Positions 20,048-32,360 of a stretch of 64,000 bases of DNA are shown here, piece after piece (the first letter of the stretch is position 1; every line of letters starts with the position of its first letter). The notes beneath the pieces were generated by a model. It was not told the DNA's origin, ran no database searches, and was given only the letters and a program-made list of their open reading frames with translations. The stretch spans positions 3,537,001-3,601,000 of the forward strand of contig NZ_CP012700.1 of NCBI RefSeq assembly GCF_001307295.1, given 5' to 3'. A program made the position numbers and the translations under genes. Source of the stretch: Sphingopyxis macrogoltabida. Its GTDB lineage: Bacteria > Pseudomonadota > Alphaproteobacteria > Sphingomonadales > Sphingomonadaceae.

Positions 20048-20867
20048 ATGGCGACCATCGACGCATCTTTCGCACCCGCACGCAAGCGACGCCGCGCCGA
20101 CTGGCTGGGGCGCGCGGCGACCCTCTGCTATCTCGCCATCGCGGCGGGGCAGCTACTCTTCGTCGCCTTCATCCTGCTCTTTTATTACCCGCCGACGCTG
20201 ACCGGCAATTTCGCGGCGTGGAACGACAAGCCGCTGATCACCGGCCATGTCGCGGGCGACGCCGCGGGCAACCTGTTCTTCGCCGTCCATGTGCTGATGG
20301 CGGCGGTCATCACGCTCGGCGGACTGGTCCAGCTTGTCCCCGCGATCCGGTCCCGCTGGCCTGCGGTCCATCGCTGGAACGGCCGACTCTACCTGCTCTC
20401 GGCGCTGGGGCTTGCGTTCGGCGGGCTGTGGCTGACGTGGATTCGCGGCACATGGCTGGCGCTGGGGCGCGATCGGCATTACGCTCGACGCGCTGCTGAT
20501 CCTCGCATTTGCCGGGCTGGCGTGGCGAGCGGCGCATGCGCGGCGCTTCGCCGACCACCGCCGCTGGGCGATCCGGCTGTTCGCGGTCGCGAGCGCGGTG
20601 TGGTTCATGCGCGTCGGCTATATGGCGTGGGGCCTCGCGACCGGCGGCGCGGGCATCGGCAAGGCGATGGACGGGCCGTTCGACCTGTTTCTCGCCTTTG
20701 CCAATTCCCTGCTGCCGCTTGCCGTCGCCGAACTGTATCTGCGTGCCGGTGCGACCGGCACCCCGGCGGCGCGCAAGGCGGTCGCGGGGCTGCTCGGACT
20801 TTGCGCCCTCGTCATCCTCGCCGGCAGCGCCGGGGCATGGATGGTCATGTGGGGGCCCTATATCTAG
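20048..20867 (+). pseudogene. DUF2306 family membrane protein, frameshifted
   Basis: Membrane helices read in frame up to WIRGTWLALG, then the frame is lost at a GGGG run (20464-20467). Removing one G restores LGAIGITLDALLILAFAGLA and continues without interruption to the stop at 20867 (ending AGAWMVMWGPYI). The span of 820 nt is three times 273 plus one. The restored product of about 272 residues has seven or so helices with conserved His (AVHVLMAAVI, VHRWNGRLY), typical of DUF2306. As written the frame runs on into the protease gene. Real mutation or homopolymer error cannot be separated here. Confidence 0.8.
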
Positions 20868-20908
20868 CACCGCTTGCCTTCGCATCCGCGGCGGCTAGTC
20901 TGCGCGCC

Positions 20909-22468
20909 ATGACCCGCCTCCTCACGCTGCTACTCGCCCTCTTCGCCCTTGCCCTGACCCCGGCGCTTCCCGCCCGCGCCGCCGACGATATCAGCGCCGC
21001 GTCGCGCAGCGTCGTGCGCGTCGTCACCGTCGCGATGGTCGATGGCGAGGTTGTCGGCTTCGGCCACGGCAGCGGCATCGCAATCTCGCCGACGCGCATC
21101 GTCACCAACGCGCATGTCGTCGAATCGGCGGTCAAGTATCCCGGCAATGTCGCGCTGGGGGTCGTCCCCTCCGAAGGACAGAAGAGCTATACCGGCAAGC
21201 TGATCGCGATCGACACGGCGCGCGACCTCGCACTGATCGAGATCACCGAGGGGCGGCTGCCCGCCGCCGCAGTCTATACCGGCCCGCTCGAATCGGGTGC
21301 CGACGTCGTCGCGCTCGGCTATCCGGGCAATGTCGACCTCGCGACCGCGCGCAGCGCCGCCGATTATATCACCCCCCGCACCCCGACGCGCAGCGAAGGC
21401 AATCTGTCGAACACGCAGGCCGTCGACGGAGTCGCGATGCTCGTCCACACTGCCAAGATTTCGCGCGGCAATTCGGGTGGCCCGCTCGTCGACGGATGCG
21501 GCCGCATCACCGGTATCAACACCGCGATCACCCGCGCCGACGACGGCGATTCGCCCTTCGCCTTCGCTATCTCGACGCGTGAACTCGCGCGCTTCCTTGC
21601 CGACGCCGACCAGCAATATGCCGGCATCGGCACCCCCTGCCTGTCAATGGCCGAAGCCGATGCGCGCGATCGCGCCGCGCTCGACGCCGAAAGCCGCGCG
21701 AGCGCCGAAGCCAATGCCGCGAAGGAAACCGCGGCGAAGCTCGATCGCGAACTCAGGCAGGCGCGCGCCGAGGAAGAGGCGCTGGCGTCGCGCGAGAACC
21801 GTATCGCGCTCGCCGGGGTGCTGTTCGTCATCGGCGCGCTCGCCGCAGGCGCCGGCCTGCTCTTTTACAGCCAGAAGAATATGCGCAACGCGAAGATCGC
21901 CGGCGGCGCCGGCGCGGTGCTGGTGCTCGGCGCCGCGGTGCTGTTCGTGACGCGCCCCGACGCGCATGCCGAGCTGGCCGATACGCCCGCGCCGGGCGCC
22001 GCGACTGGCACCGTCACGGCTGCGCTGGCCGAGGGGCAGTATCTCTGCACCATCCAGCCCGAACGCAGCCGCGTGACGGTGTCGGCGACGACAGACGTGC
22101 CGGTTAAGATCCGCGGCGGCGGCTGCGTCAACGACCGCACCCAATATGCGCAGGGATCGGACGGGCGCTGGCAGCGCATTCTGGTGCCGAACGAGGAAGC
22201 AACGGTCACCGTCGCGTCGATCGATCAGGCAGGGAAGGAATATCGCGTCGACCGTTACCTGCTCGATGCCGAGACGATGGCGAAGGCGCGCGAGATTCGC
22301 GCCGGCACGACGCTCAAGGGCTGCACCGCCGACGCGGGCGCGCTCGCCGCGCTCGCGACGCAGCAGGAAGCGATCCGCAGCGCGCTGCCGCCGAGCCCGA
22401 ACGAACGCCTCGTCTATCGCTGCCAGCCCGCGAGCGGCGCGGCGGCGAAGCCCGCGACCGGCGGCTGA
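20909..22468 (+). CDS. Trypsin-like serine protease (S1C type) with membrane segment
   Basis: About 519 residues. A signal peptide (to ARA-AD) precedes a chymotrypsin-fold protease with the triad His69 (VTNAHVV), Asp106 (ARDLALIE) and Ser189 (RGNSGGPL). No PDZ domain is seen. Residues about 245-290 form an Ala/Glu coiled coil, followed by a membrane helix (GVLFVIGALAAGAGLLFY) and a C-terminal periplasmic domain with paired cysteines. Probably an envelope quality-control or processing protease. The ATG at 20909 is used; the longer open frame from 20048 is the result of the upstream frameshift. Confidence 0.85.
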   Translation: MTRLLTLLLALFALALTPALPARAADDISAASRSVVRVVTVAMVDGEVVGFGHGSGIAISPTRIVTNAHVVESAVKYPGNVALGVVPSEGQKSYTGKLIAIDTARDLALIEITEGRLPAAAVYTGPLESGADVVALGYPGNVDLATARSAADYITPRTPTRSEGNLSNTQAVDGVAMLVHTAKISRGNSGGPLVDGCGRITGINTAITRADDGDSPFAFAISTRELARFLADADQQYAGIGTPCLSMAEADARDRAALDAESRASAEANAAKETAAKLDRELRQARAEEEALASRENRIALAGVLFVIGALAAGAGLLFYSQKNMRNAKIAGGAGAVLVLGAAVLFVTRPDAHAELADTPAPGAATGTVTAALAEGQYLCTIQPERSRVTVSATTDVPVKIRGGGCVNDRTQYAQGSDGRWQRILVPNEEATVTVASIDQAGKEYRVDRYLLDAETMAKAREIRAGTTLKGCTADAGALAALATQQEAIRSALPPSPNERLVYRCQPASGAAAKPATGG

Positions 22469-22505
22469 GCCTTAGGGTCGGTCCTGCTCAGGCTGAATCA
22501 AGTCA

Positions 22506-22607
22506 CCGTAGCCCTGAGCCTGTCGAAGCCTGTCCTGAGCGCCTGCAAGGCAGTCGAAGGGGGCGCTTATCGGCGAGAAGCGCCCTTCGACAAGCTCAGG
22601 GCTACGG
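22506..22607. repeat. Inverted repeat of the CCTGAGC-TTGTCGAAG family
   Basis: 22506-22528 pairs with 22585-22607 over 23 bp with one mismatch, and an inner 8-bp stem (22561-22568/22578-22585) lies inside. It sits between two convergent genes, so it may also terminate transcription from both sides. A related half-copy lies at 24170-24185. Confidence 0.8.
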
Positions 22608-22629
22608 ATCAATTTGAACAGAACAGACT

Positions 22630-23427
22630 CTAGCGCAGCCCGTCCACCCAATTGGTGAGCAGCGCCTGCGCGGGCGCGGTATAGGCGAGCTCGTGGCCGA
22701 TCCCCGCGATGCGCGCGACCGTCGCACCGCGCCGCGCCTGCACCAGCCGGTCGAGATTGTCGGGCGTCACCAGCGTGTCGGCATCGCCGTGCATCAGGAA
22801 AACGGGCGCTTTCACTCGCGCAAGCTTGGCGCCATTGTCGAACCGGTCGCGCACCAGCCAGCGCGGGACGAACGGCACCTGCCGTCGTACCACCGACGGC
22901 AGGTCCGAAAAGCCCGACACGAGCATCAGCGCCGCGACCTCGTGATGCCGCGCGATCTCGGTCGCCGGCCCCGACCCGATCGAATTGCCGACGACGACGA
23001 CATCATGCGGCGCCACCCCCGCGTCGCCGAGCCACCGCATTGCCGCGGCGCCGTCGCGATAGAATCCCGCCTCGCCGGGCGACCCCGGATTGCCGCCATA
23101 GCCCCGATATTCGACGAGCATCAGCCCATGCCCCGCCGCCCCCGGGCCGCGCGTCGCCTCGATCGCGCCCCGCATATTGTCGCCATTGCCATGGAAGAAG
23201 AGGATCGTCTTCTTGCCCGGCGCCGCGGGGCGATAAAAGGCCATCAGCCGCAGCCCGTCCTCCGTCTCCGTATGGACGAGCCGGAAACCGGGCAGCGCCG
23301 CGCGCGGATAATCCTGCGGCGCGGGAAAAATCATCCGTCGCTGCTGCGTATAGAGCAGCGCAGCGACAACGAGCCCAAAGACGAACAGTCCCTGCAGAAG
23401 CTGGACCAATATTCTCACCCGCCGCAC
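22630..23427 (-). CDS. Alpha/beta hydrolase, BEM46/FAM108-like, membrane-anchored
   Basis: 265 residues. One N-terminal membrane helix (GLFVFGLVVAALLY) is followed by an alpha/beta hydrolase core. The oxyanion segment FFHGNGDNMRG, nucleophile GNSIGSG, acid Asp in LMHGDADTLV and base His in GIGHELAY are all present. The layout resembles BEM46-type serine hydrolases; substrate unknown. Its start overlaps the end of the dienelactone-hydrolase gene by 13 bp, so the two are co-transcribed. Confidence 0.85.
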   Translation of the reverse strand: MRRVRILVQLLQGLFVFGLVVAALLYTQQRRMIFPAPQDYPRAALPGFRLVHTETEDGLRLMAFYRPAAPGKKTILFFHGNGDNMRGAIEATRGPGAAGHGLMLVEYRGYGGNPGSPGEAGFYRDGAAAMRWLGDAGVAPHDVVVVGNSIGSGPATEIARHHEVAALMLVSGFSDLPSVVRRQVPFVPRWLVRDRFDNGAKLARVKAPVFLMHGDADTLVTPDNLDRLVQARRGATVARIAGIGHELAYTAPAQALLTNWVDGLR

Positions 23428-24092
23428 GCCTTGAACAGCATCAGCGTCCGTTCACGCGCGAGCTCGCTCGACGCCTCGTGATAATCCTTGCGCCGGTCGC
23501 TGTTGAAGCCGTGGTTGGCGTCATAGACAAAGATCTGCGCGGTCGGGTGATCCTTCGCGATCAGCGCCTCGACCCCTTCCATCGGGATGCCCGCGTCATA
23601 GCGGCCGAAATGGGCGATCGTCGCGCATCCGGGTGCCTGATCGGCGAACTGCGTCGGGACCAAGCTGCCATAATAGGCCGACGCCGCGGCCAAGTCGGGA
23701 CTGATCTGCGCCATCCGCCAGGCCACCGAGCCGCCATAACAATAGCCGGTAATAAAGACCGGACCGCGGCCCTTCAGCGCATCGACGCAGGTCTGCGCGT
23801 CCTTCAGGCTCTGCTCGAACGGGTGGAGATGGCGCGCGAGTTCGACCGCCCGCTCGAACTGCGGCCCCGAATAATCGCTCTCGAAGCCCGGATGCTCGCG
23901 ATCGAACAGCGCGGGCGCCAAAACCTCGTAACCGTCGGCGGCATATTCGTCGCACAGCTCGCGGATATGATCGGTGACCCCGAAGATTTCCTGGATCAGG
24001 ACGAGCCCGCCGCGGCGCTCCCCTTCGGGTTGGGCATGATAGACGGCGATCTCCGCACCATCGTCCATCGTCATGCGGATCATCTCGCCCAT
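23415..24092 (-). CDS. Dienelactone hydrolase family protein
   Basis: 225 residues. The nucleophile is Cys in TGYCYGGSVAWRMA; the Asp and His come from the FGRYDAGIP and DANHGFN segments, giving the Cys-Asp-His triad of the family. The family cleaves lactones such as dienelactone in chlorocatechol breakdown, but many members act on other esters and no catechol genes are nearby. The ATG at 24092 is chosen (GGA-rich site upstream); open frame to 24371 lacks homology. Confidence 0.9.
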   Translation of the reverse strand: MGEMIRMTMDDGAEIAVYHAQPEGERRGGLVLIQEIFGVTDHIRELCDEYAADGYEVLAPALFDREHPGFESDYSGPQFERAVELARHLHPFEQSLKDAQTCVDALKGRGPVFITGYCYGGSVAWRMAQISPDLAAASAYYGSLVPTQFADQAPGCATIAHFGRYDAGIPMEGVEALIAKDHPTAQIFVYDANHGFNSDRRKDYHEASSELARERTLMLFKACGG

Positions 24093-24351
24093 CGTTCCAT
24101 CCTCTTCCATTCGTCCCGAGCTAATCGGAGTACCGCTCTTTTCCCGATGGTCTTTGAAGAAAGATCGATCCTTCGACAAGCTCGGCGCGAGCGTGATCGG
24201 CCGGGGGGCGGAATGAGTCCCAACCCCCGCCTTGCATTGCAGCAAAATCGTTGCTAGGCGCGCCGCGACTTCGCGCGGGGGGCATTCGTCGAATCCCCCA
24301 CAAAAGCGCGCGACCCATCCCCCACGGGATCGTAGCAAAGGACTTTCGCGC

Positions 24352-24918
24352 GTGGAGAATTCCGGCGGCATTCAGGGCAACATCACGGCGGGCCTCGCGG
24401 GCCGTTATGCGGTCGCGCTGTTCGATCTGGCCCGCGAATCGAATCAGATCGATGCGGTCGCCAAGAGCCTTGCGACGCTGAAAGCCGGCCTTGCCGATTC
24501 GGCCGACCTCACGGCACTGACCCAGAGCCCGGTCGTCGGCCGCGCCGACGCCGCCAAGGCCGTCGCCGCGGTCGCCAAGACGCTGAAGCTCGATTCGCTG
24601 ACCGCCAAGTTCCTCGGCGTGCTCGCCGAGAATCGCCGCCTCGCCGACCTCGGCGGCATGATCGGCGCCTATGAAGCGATCGTCGCCCAGCACCGCGGCG
24701 AAGTGACGGCGCAGGTCACCAGCGCGCATCCGCTGACGGCCGAGCAGCTCAAGGCGCTGACCGCCAACCTCAAATCCCGTGTCGGACGCGACGTCACCGT
24801 CGCGACGACCGTCGACCCCGCCATTCTCGGCGGCCTCGTCGTCCAGCTGGGCAGCCAGCTGATCGACGGCAGCATCCGTACCCGTCTCAATAGCTTCGCA
24901 CAGGCGATGAAAGGCTAA
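24352..24918 (+). CDS. atpH: ATP synthase F1 delta subunit
   Basis: About 188 residues from GTG 24352, with AAAGGA upstream. The open frame begins earlier (24232) but the family starts near GLAGRYAVALFDLA. The C-terminal signature GGLVVQLGSQLIDGSIRTRL is typical of OSCP/delta, which joins F1 to the peripheral stalk. First gene of the atpHAGDC operon; the Fo genes lie elsewhere, as in other alphaproteobacteria. Confidence 0.96.
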   Translation: MENSGGIQGNITAGLAGRYAVALFDLARESNQIDAVAKSLATLKAGLADSADLTALTQSPVVGRADAAKAVAAVAKTLKLDSLTAKFLGVLAENRRLADLGGMIGAYEAIVAQHRGEVTAQVTSAHPLTAEQLKALTANLKSRVGRDVTVATTVDPAILGGLVVQLGSQLIDGSIRTRLNSFAQAMKG

Positions 24919-26451
<1,533 letters not shown>

Positions 26452-26465
26452 GCCAAGTTACCGTG

Positions 26466-26487
26466 AGCCCGGCCTTCGCGCCGGGCT
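26466..26487 (+). other. Hairpin between atpA and atpG
   Basis: AGCCCGGC (26466-26473) pairs with GCCGGGCT (26480-26487) around a CTTCGC loop, in the 56-bp gap between stop and start. There is no T-run, so it is more likely a processing or stability element than a terminator. Confidence 0.55.
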
Positions 26488-26507
26488 GACGAACAAGAGG
26501 GGCCGTA

Positions 26508-27383
26508 ATGGCATCGCTTAAGGAACTCAAAGGGCGGATCGTCTCGGTCAAATCGACCCAGAAGATCACCAAGGCCAAGAAGATGGTCGCCGCCGCCAAG
26601 CTGCGCAAAGCACAAGCGGCCGCCGAAGCCGCGCGCCCCTATGCCGAGCGTCTCGAACGCGTCGTCGCGAGCCTCGCGTCGAAGGTCGGCGCGTCGGATT
26701 CGGCGCCGAAGCTGCTCTCGGGCACCGGCAAGAGCGACACGCACTTGCTCGTCGTGCTCAACAGCGACCGCGGGCTTGCCGGCGCGTTCAACTCGAACAT
26801 CGTCAAGGCCGCGCGCGACAAGGCGCTCGAGCTGCAGGCGCAGGGCAAGAAGGTCGTCTTCTTCCTCGTCGGCCGCAAGGGCCGACCGGTGATCGCCCGC
26901 CTCTTCCCCGGCCAGATCATCGAGAATTACGAAACCACCGGCATCCGCGACATCGGCTTCGAACAGGCGAGCGACATCTCGGCGAAGGTGATGGAGCTTT
27001 ACGAGGCCGGCGCCTTCGACGTCGCGCATCTCTTCTACTCGAAGTTCCGCTCGGCGCTGCTCCAGATCGCCACCGGCCAGCAGATGATCCCGGTTCCGCC
27101 GCCGGCAGACGTCCCGACGTCGAGCGGCGCCGCGGTCGAATATGAGCCCGACGAGGAAGCGATCCTCGCCGACCTCTTGCCGCGCAACGTCACGATTCAG
27201 ATCTTCAAGGGCCTGCTGGAAAATGCCGCATCCGAACAGGGCGCGTCGATGACCGCGATGGACAATGCGACGCGCAACGCGGGCGACCTGATCAACAAGC
27301 TGACCATCGTTTACAACCGCACGCGTCAGGCGGCGATCACCACCGAACTCATCGAAATCATTGCTGGCGCGGAAGCGCTGTAG
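26508..27383 (+). CDS. atpG: ATP synthase F1 gamma subunit
   Basis: 291 residues. The N-terminal helix [20 protein letters not shown] and C-terminal helix ending [16 protein letters not shown] [12 protein letters not shown] form the rotor shaft of F1. AGAGGGG lies just upstream. A near-copy of its final codons and stop recurs 32 bp further on in the spacer to atpD. Confidence 0.97.
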   Translation: MASLKELKGRIVSVKSTQKITKAKKMVAAAKLRKAQAAAEAARPYAERLERVVASLASKVGASDSAPKLLSGTGKSDTHLLVVLNSDRGLAGAFNSNIVKAARDKALELQAQGKKVVFFLVGRKGRPVIARLFPGQIIENYETTGIRDIGFEQASDISAKVMELYEAGAFDVAHLFYSKFRSALLQIATGQQMIPVPPPADVPTSSGAAVEYEPDEEAILADLLPRNVTIQIFKGLLENAASEQGASMTAMDNATRNAGDLINKLTIVYNRTRQAAITTELIEIIAGAEAL

Positions 27384-27416
27384 CAACACGAAGAAAACGG
27401 CGCCGAAGCGCTGTAA

Positions 27417-28982
<1,566 letters not shown>

Positions 28983-28993
28983 TAGACCTATCG

Positions 28994-29015
28994 CCCCTCC
29001 CCGCACGGGGAGGGG
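28994..29015 (+). other. GC-rich hairpin between atpD and atpC
   Basis: CCCCTCCCCG (28994-29003) pairs with CGGGGAGGGG (29006-29015). It ends 4 bases before the ribosome site of atpC and could reduce epsilon-subunit translation or protect upstream mRNA. No T-run follows. Confidence 0.6.
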
Positions 29016-29030
29016 GCCAAGGATTTGAAA

Positions 29031-29288
29031 ATGGCCCTGAAGTTCGAACTCGTCACCCCCGCCCGCCTCGAACGGTCGAGCGATGTCTATATGGTCACCG
29101 TGCCGGGCAGCGAAGGCGATTTCTCGGTGCTCGAAGGCCATGCGCCGTTCATGGCGACGCTGCGCAACGGCCCGCTGACGATCTATGCGACCAACGGCGC
29201 GGCGCCCGAAACGATCGAGGTCGAAGGCGGCTTTGCCGAGGTCAACGAAGCCGGCCTGACCGTGCTGGCCGAGCATATCGCCGGCTGA
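29031..29288 (+). CDS. atpC: ATP synthase F1 epsilon subunit
   Basis: 85 residues, corresponding to the N-terminal beta-sandwich only ([33 protein letters not shown]). The C-terminal helical hairpin that inhibits ATP hydrolysis in E. coli is absent, as is common in alphaproteobacteria. ATG 29031 follows AAGGA by 7 bases. Last gene of the operon. Confidence 0.96.
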   Translation: MALKFELVTPARLERSSDVYMVTVPGSEGDFSVLEGHAPFMATLRNGPLTIYATNGAAPETIEVEGGFAEVNEAGLTVLAEHIAG

Positions 29289-29306
29289 TCGCGCCGCATT
29301 GGCGAC

Positions 29307-29345
29307 AAAAAGGGCCCGCATTCGACGCGAATGCGGGCCCTTTTT
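29307..29345 (+). terminator. Rho-independent terminator of the atp operon
   Basis: An 18-bp perfect stem (29307-29324 with 29328-29345) with a 3-nt loop ends in TTTTT. The matching A-run on the other arm means it could also act on the minus strand, though no gene needs it there. Confidence 0.95.
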
Positions 29346-29387
29346 GTTTGGATGATCGGTTGCGGCTGCGAGCTGCCTCATCCATCA

Positions 29388-29462
29388 TCGTCACCCCGGA
29401 CTTGATCCGGGGTCCATGACTTCAGCGCAGCGATGGATCCCGGATCAAGTCCGGGATGACGA
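29388..29462. repeat. REP-like inverted repeat, copy 1
   Basis: 29388-29417 pairs with 29433-29462 over 28 of 30 bp around a 15-nt loop. Core words are CCGGA-CTTGATCCGGG. The same unit occurs at 46968-47046, so it is a dispersed palindromic repeat of this genome. Together with the terminator it fills the 290-bp gap after atpC; nothing else is seen there. Confidence 0.85.
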
Positions 29463-29579
29463 ATGAGGGCAACGAACGCCCGCTCACCACGCCATATCGG
29501 CCACCGGCACCTCGCTCCCACATCCGCAACCCGCAATTCCCTCTTCCCTATCGCGCCGCGCCATGCTCATGGCGGCGCC

Positions 29580-30374
29580 ATGTCCGACACCGCTCCCCTG
29601 CTTTCGATCGCCAACGCCCGTGTGATGGCGGACGAGACCTGTATCCTCGACCTTCCCGCGCTGACCCTCTACCCCGGCGAAAGCACCGCCATTCTGGGGG
29701 CCAACGGCTCGGGGAAGTCGACGCTGGTCAAGCTGATCACGCGCCAGATCTATCCGCCTTACGGCGGGCAGGTGCGGATTTTCGGGCAGGACAACTGGAA
29801 TGTCTTCGACCTCCGGAAATTGCTCGGGATTGTCTCCTCGACGATGCAGCTCGATTTCGACGCCGATCCGCCGCTCGAAGTCGTCGATTGCGTCGTCTCG
29901 GGCTTTTTCGCGGCGCGCGGGCTATGGGCGCATAACGAGGTGACCGCAGCAATGCGCGAAGCGTCGCACGCCGCGCTCGCGGACGTCGGCGCGGCGCATC
30001 TAGCCGGGCGCAGCATGGCAAGCCTGTCGACCGGCGAAGCGCGCCGCGTCCTGATCGCCCGCGCCCTCGCCCACCGGCCCCGCGCCCTGCTGCTCGACGA
30101 ACCGTGCGCCGGGCTCGATCCCGCGGCGCGGCACCATTTCCTCGACATGCTGCGCGCCGTCGCGCGCGGCGGCACGACCTTGCTGCTGATCACCCATCAT
30201 ATCGAGGAGATATTGCCCGAAATCTCGCGGATCGTGACATTGCGCGGTGGCCGGATCGACGAAGACGGCACCAAAGACCGGCTGCTGACCAGCGCCACGC
30301 TCACCCGTCTGTTCGGGCTGCCGATCGAAGCATCGCCGCGCGGCGACTGGTTCCACGCCGATATTATTGCCTGA
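29580..30374 (+). CDS. ABC transporter ATP-binding protein
   Basis: 264 residues, one nucleotide-binding domain: Walker A GANGSGKST, Q-loop region IVSSTMQLDF, signature LSTGEARRVLIARALA, Walker B ALLLDEPCAGLD, switch His in LITHHIEEI. No permease or binding protein adjoins it. It may be a stand-alone ModF/YheS-like ATPase or serve a permease elsewhere. The ATG at 29580 is chosen because MSDTAPLLSIANARV matches ABC N-termini; the frame is open to 29463. Confidence 0.85.
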   Translation: MSDTAPLLSIANARVMADETCILDLPALTLYPGESTAILGANGSGKSTLVKLITRQIYPPYGGQVRIFGQDNWNVFDLRKLLGIVSSTMQLDFDADPPLEVVDCVVSGFFAARGLWAHNEVTAAMREASHAALADVGAAHLAGRSMASLSTGEARRVLIARALAHRPRALLLDEPCAGLDPAARHHFLDMLRAVARGGTTLLLITHHIEEILPEISRIVTLRGGRIDEDGTKDRLLTSATLTRLFGLPIEASPRGDWFHADIIA

Positions 30375-30401
30375 TCCGGCCGCCGGGCAGCCCTGTCCGG
30401 G

Positions 30402-30672
30402 TCAATCGACGACCTCGACCGCAATATGCGGCCAGGCCGCAGCCAATCGCCCGGCCCAGCGCTCATAGGGCCAGAGGATAACCTCCTCGTCGAACCAGAA
30501 CAGCCGGTCGCCGTCGAGATCGTAGAGGTGGACCGCATCGGCGCTGTCGTCCTGCCGGATGATACGGATCTTGCCGATCCGCGACGGATGAATCCGTCCT
30601 TCGTCGCCGCCGGTCGCGCCGATCCGACGAAAGCCGTGGCGGCCAAGGAGCGAGGCAAGCGAGTCCGTCTAT
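30402..30672 (-). pseudogene. Small conserved-looking ORF with disrupted start codon
   Basis: A coding-like reading of about 88 residues (LASLLGRHGFRRIGATGG, then VHLYDLDGDRLFWFDEEV and ILWPYERWAGRLAAAW) ends at 30402, but no ATG, GTG or TTG opens it and a TAG precedes it. The bases there read ATAG ACG GAC; dropping the A at 30670 gives ATG ACG GAC and a complete 89-residue ORF. The span is 271 nt, three times 90 plus one. Family not recognised. Likely a frameshift within the start codon or a sequencing error. Confidence 0.5.
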
Positions 30673-30748
30673 GGTGACGATCACAGCCCGCCGGGCTTCG
30701 ACATGTGAAACGAAAGAGACTACACTGATCGAAGGAATTATCCTTTCC

Positions 30749-31738
30749 ATGCAAACCCTTGTCGACCGCCCCCGAAAGACCGCCGTCGTTCTGGCCTTTC
30801 TCGCCGCGACGCTGCTTGCCCTGCTCCTCCCGGCCGGACCCGCGATGGCGCAGGCCTATCCCTGCAACGGCCCGGGCCCCGGCGAGCGGATGGTCGGCAT
30901 GACGCCGGGCGGCAATGGCGTCGCCGGGGTGCCGCTGTGCGTGCGCGACGAAGCGGCGGCGCCGGTGCCGCAGGAGCCGCCGACGCAATGGGTGAACAGC
31001 TATTATGTCGCGGCGTGGCACCCCGAAGCGTCGGATGTCTGGACCGCCGCGGGCTATCGCAGCGCCGACGCCGCGGGCGAAGCCGCGCTCGCCGCCTGCG
31101 CCGCGGCGATGGGCCCCGGCTGCACGCTGACGCCGGGCGCCGCCAACGGCTCGATCGCCATCGCGCGCGACGGCCTCGGCACCCTGTGGGCCGCCACTGG
31201 GGCGAGCGACGGCAAGGCGAGGAAGGAGGTCGAGAAACTGTGCGTGAAGGAGCAGCAGGCGATCTGCGAGGTCATCAACACGACCAACTCGCCGTCGTGG
31301 ATCGAAGAGATCGGCTATCCGGTCAGCCAGGCGATCGTCTTTCCACCGAAGGGCAATTTCCATCGCATCTATGCATCGACCGCGTGGGTCGACAGCGGCA
31401 GCGCCGAGGGTGACTGGGGCTCGAAAATATGGGTCAATTCGGGCTATACGAGCGGCAAGGATGCCGAAACCGCTGCGGTAACCCAATGCGAACGCGACAG
31501 CGGTGCGAAGTGCAAGGCGGTCCGGACGATTTCCGACGCTTTTCTGACCATCGCGGTCGATACGAGCCGGTCGATCCGGGTCGGGTCGAGCCCCGATTAT
31601 AAGGAGGCCCGGAAACATGCCGAGCAACGCTGCAAGGACACGGGAACCAAATGCACCGTCACCGCGACCTTCGATGCGACGCAGAAGGGCGCGTTCGTCC
31701 ACGATGCCTATCAGGCCCTCGCCGAAATGAAGAAATAG
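30749..31738 (+). CDS. Secreted protein with two DUF4189-like domains
   Basis: About 329 residues from ATG 30749 (GAAGGA upstream). A signal peptide ends near GPAMAQAY. Two related Cys-containing domains follow, at about residues 75-180 and 205-325. Each has a repeated pattern of an alanine-rich helix with AALAAC or AVTQC and a closing strand (SIAIARDGLGTLWAA, LTIAVDTSRSIRVG), as in DUF4189. Function unknown; periplasmic or outer surface by inference. A small secreted protein follows 23 bp downstream. Confidence 0.8.
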   Translation: MQTLVDRPRKTAVVLAFLAATLLALLLPAGPAMAQAYPCNGPGPGERMVGMTPGGNGVAGVPLCVRDEAAAPVPQEPPTQWVNSYYVAAWHPEASDVWTAAGYRSADAAGEAALAACAAAMGPGCTLTPGAANGSIAIARDGLGTLWAATGASDGKARKEVEKLCVKEQQAICEVINTTNSPSWIEEIGYPVSQAIVFPPKGNFHRIYASTAWVDSGSAEGDWGSKIWVNSGYTSGKDAETAAVTQCERDSGAKCKAVRTISDAFLTIAVDTSRSIRVGSSPDYKEARKHAEQRCKDTGTKCTVTATFDATQKGAFVHDAYQALAEMKK

Positions 31739-31761
31739 CCGATTTGACGAAGGAGGCCGCC

Positions 31762-32223
31762 TTGAAATTCCTTTCCCGCACCCTGCTTGCATCGGCGGCA
31801 CTGATGGCCGCGCAAGCACAGGCGCAAGACGCCGATCCCGACGAAGGCCTCGACTATGTGGCCGAATATGGCGCGACGATCGGCGAGCCCGACCGGATCG
31901 ACAGCGATGGCGCGGCGCTCACCGATCCCGCCGCGATCCTCGCGCAGGACCGGTTCAATGTCGATGTGCGGGGCATCCTCCAGCCGGGCGATAGCCCCGA
32001 CGAATATTTTGCCGATGAGGCGCAGCGGGAAGAAATCGCCGGCGCCGACATCCGCTTTCAGGACGATCGGGCCGCAGCCGAACTTGCGGTTGGCACGCCC
32101 TCGCTGTTCGTGACGGTGATGCGCCGGCCGGACGACGGGCGGCTGGTCATCTTCCTCGCGACCTCCGACGGCGAACCGGCGGACGATCCCGATTCGGTCG
32201 ACGATTCGACGCCAACGGCCTGA
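31762..32223 (+). CDS. Small secreted acidic protein, unknown function
   Basis: 153 residues from a TTG start, chosen because AAGGAGG (31750-31756) lies 5 bases upstream and a signal peptide follows (LSRTLLASAALMAAQAQAQ). The mature part is strongly acidic (DADPDEGLDY, and DDPDSVDDSTPTA at the end). No family recognised. It lies 23 bp after the DUF4189 gene, so the two probably act together. Confidence 0.7.
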   Translation: MKFLSRTLLASAALMAAQAQAQDADPDEGLDYVAEYGATIGEPDRIDSDGAALTDPAAILAQDRFNVDVRGILQPGDSPDEYFADEAQREEIAGADIRFQDDRAAAELAVGTPSLFVTVMRRPDDGRLVIFLATSDGEPADDPDSVDDSTPTA

Positions 32224-32360
32224 AGCGACGCATTTGCGCCATTATCCCGCCACCGATCGCTTGCCAGAGCGGCGGAACCGCTTAACCGGCGCCGGCGCGC
32301 CTGTGCCCCTGCGGGACATGCGATCGAGAATGAAACATTTTATTGGCGTTTCAGGGCATA

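Noticed and set aside
20048..22468. A single 806-residue fusion of DUF2306 and protease
   Set aside because: The middle is out-of-frame Arg-rich sequence; it arises from the +1 shift at 20464, and the protease has its own signal peptide.
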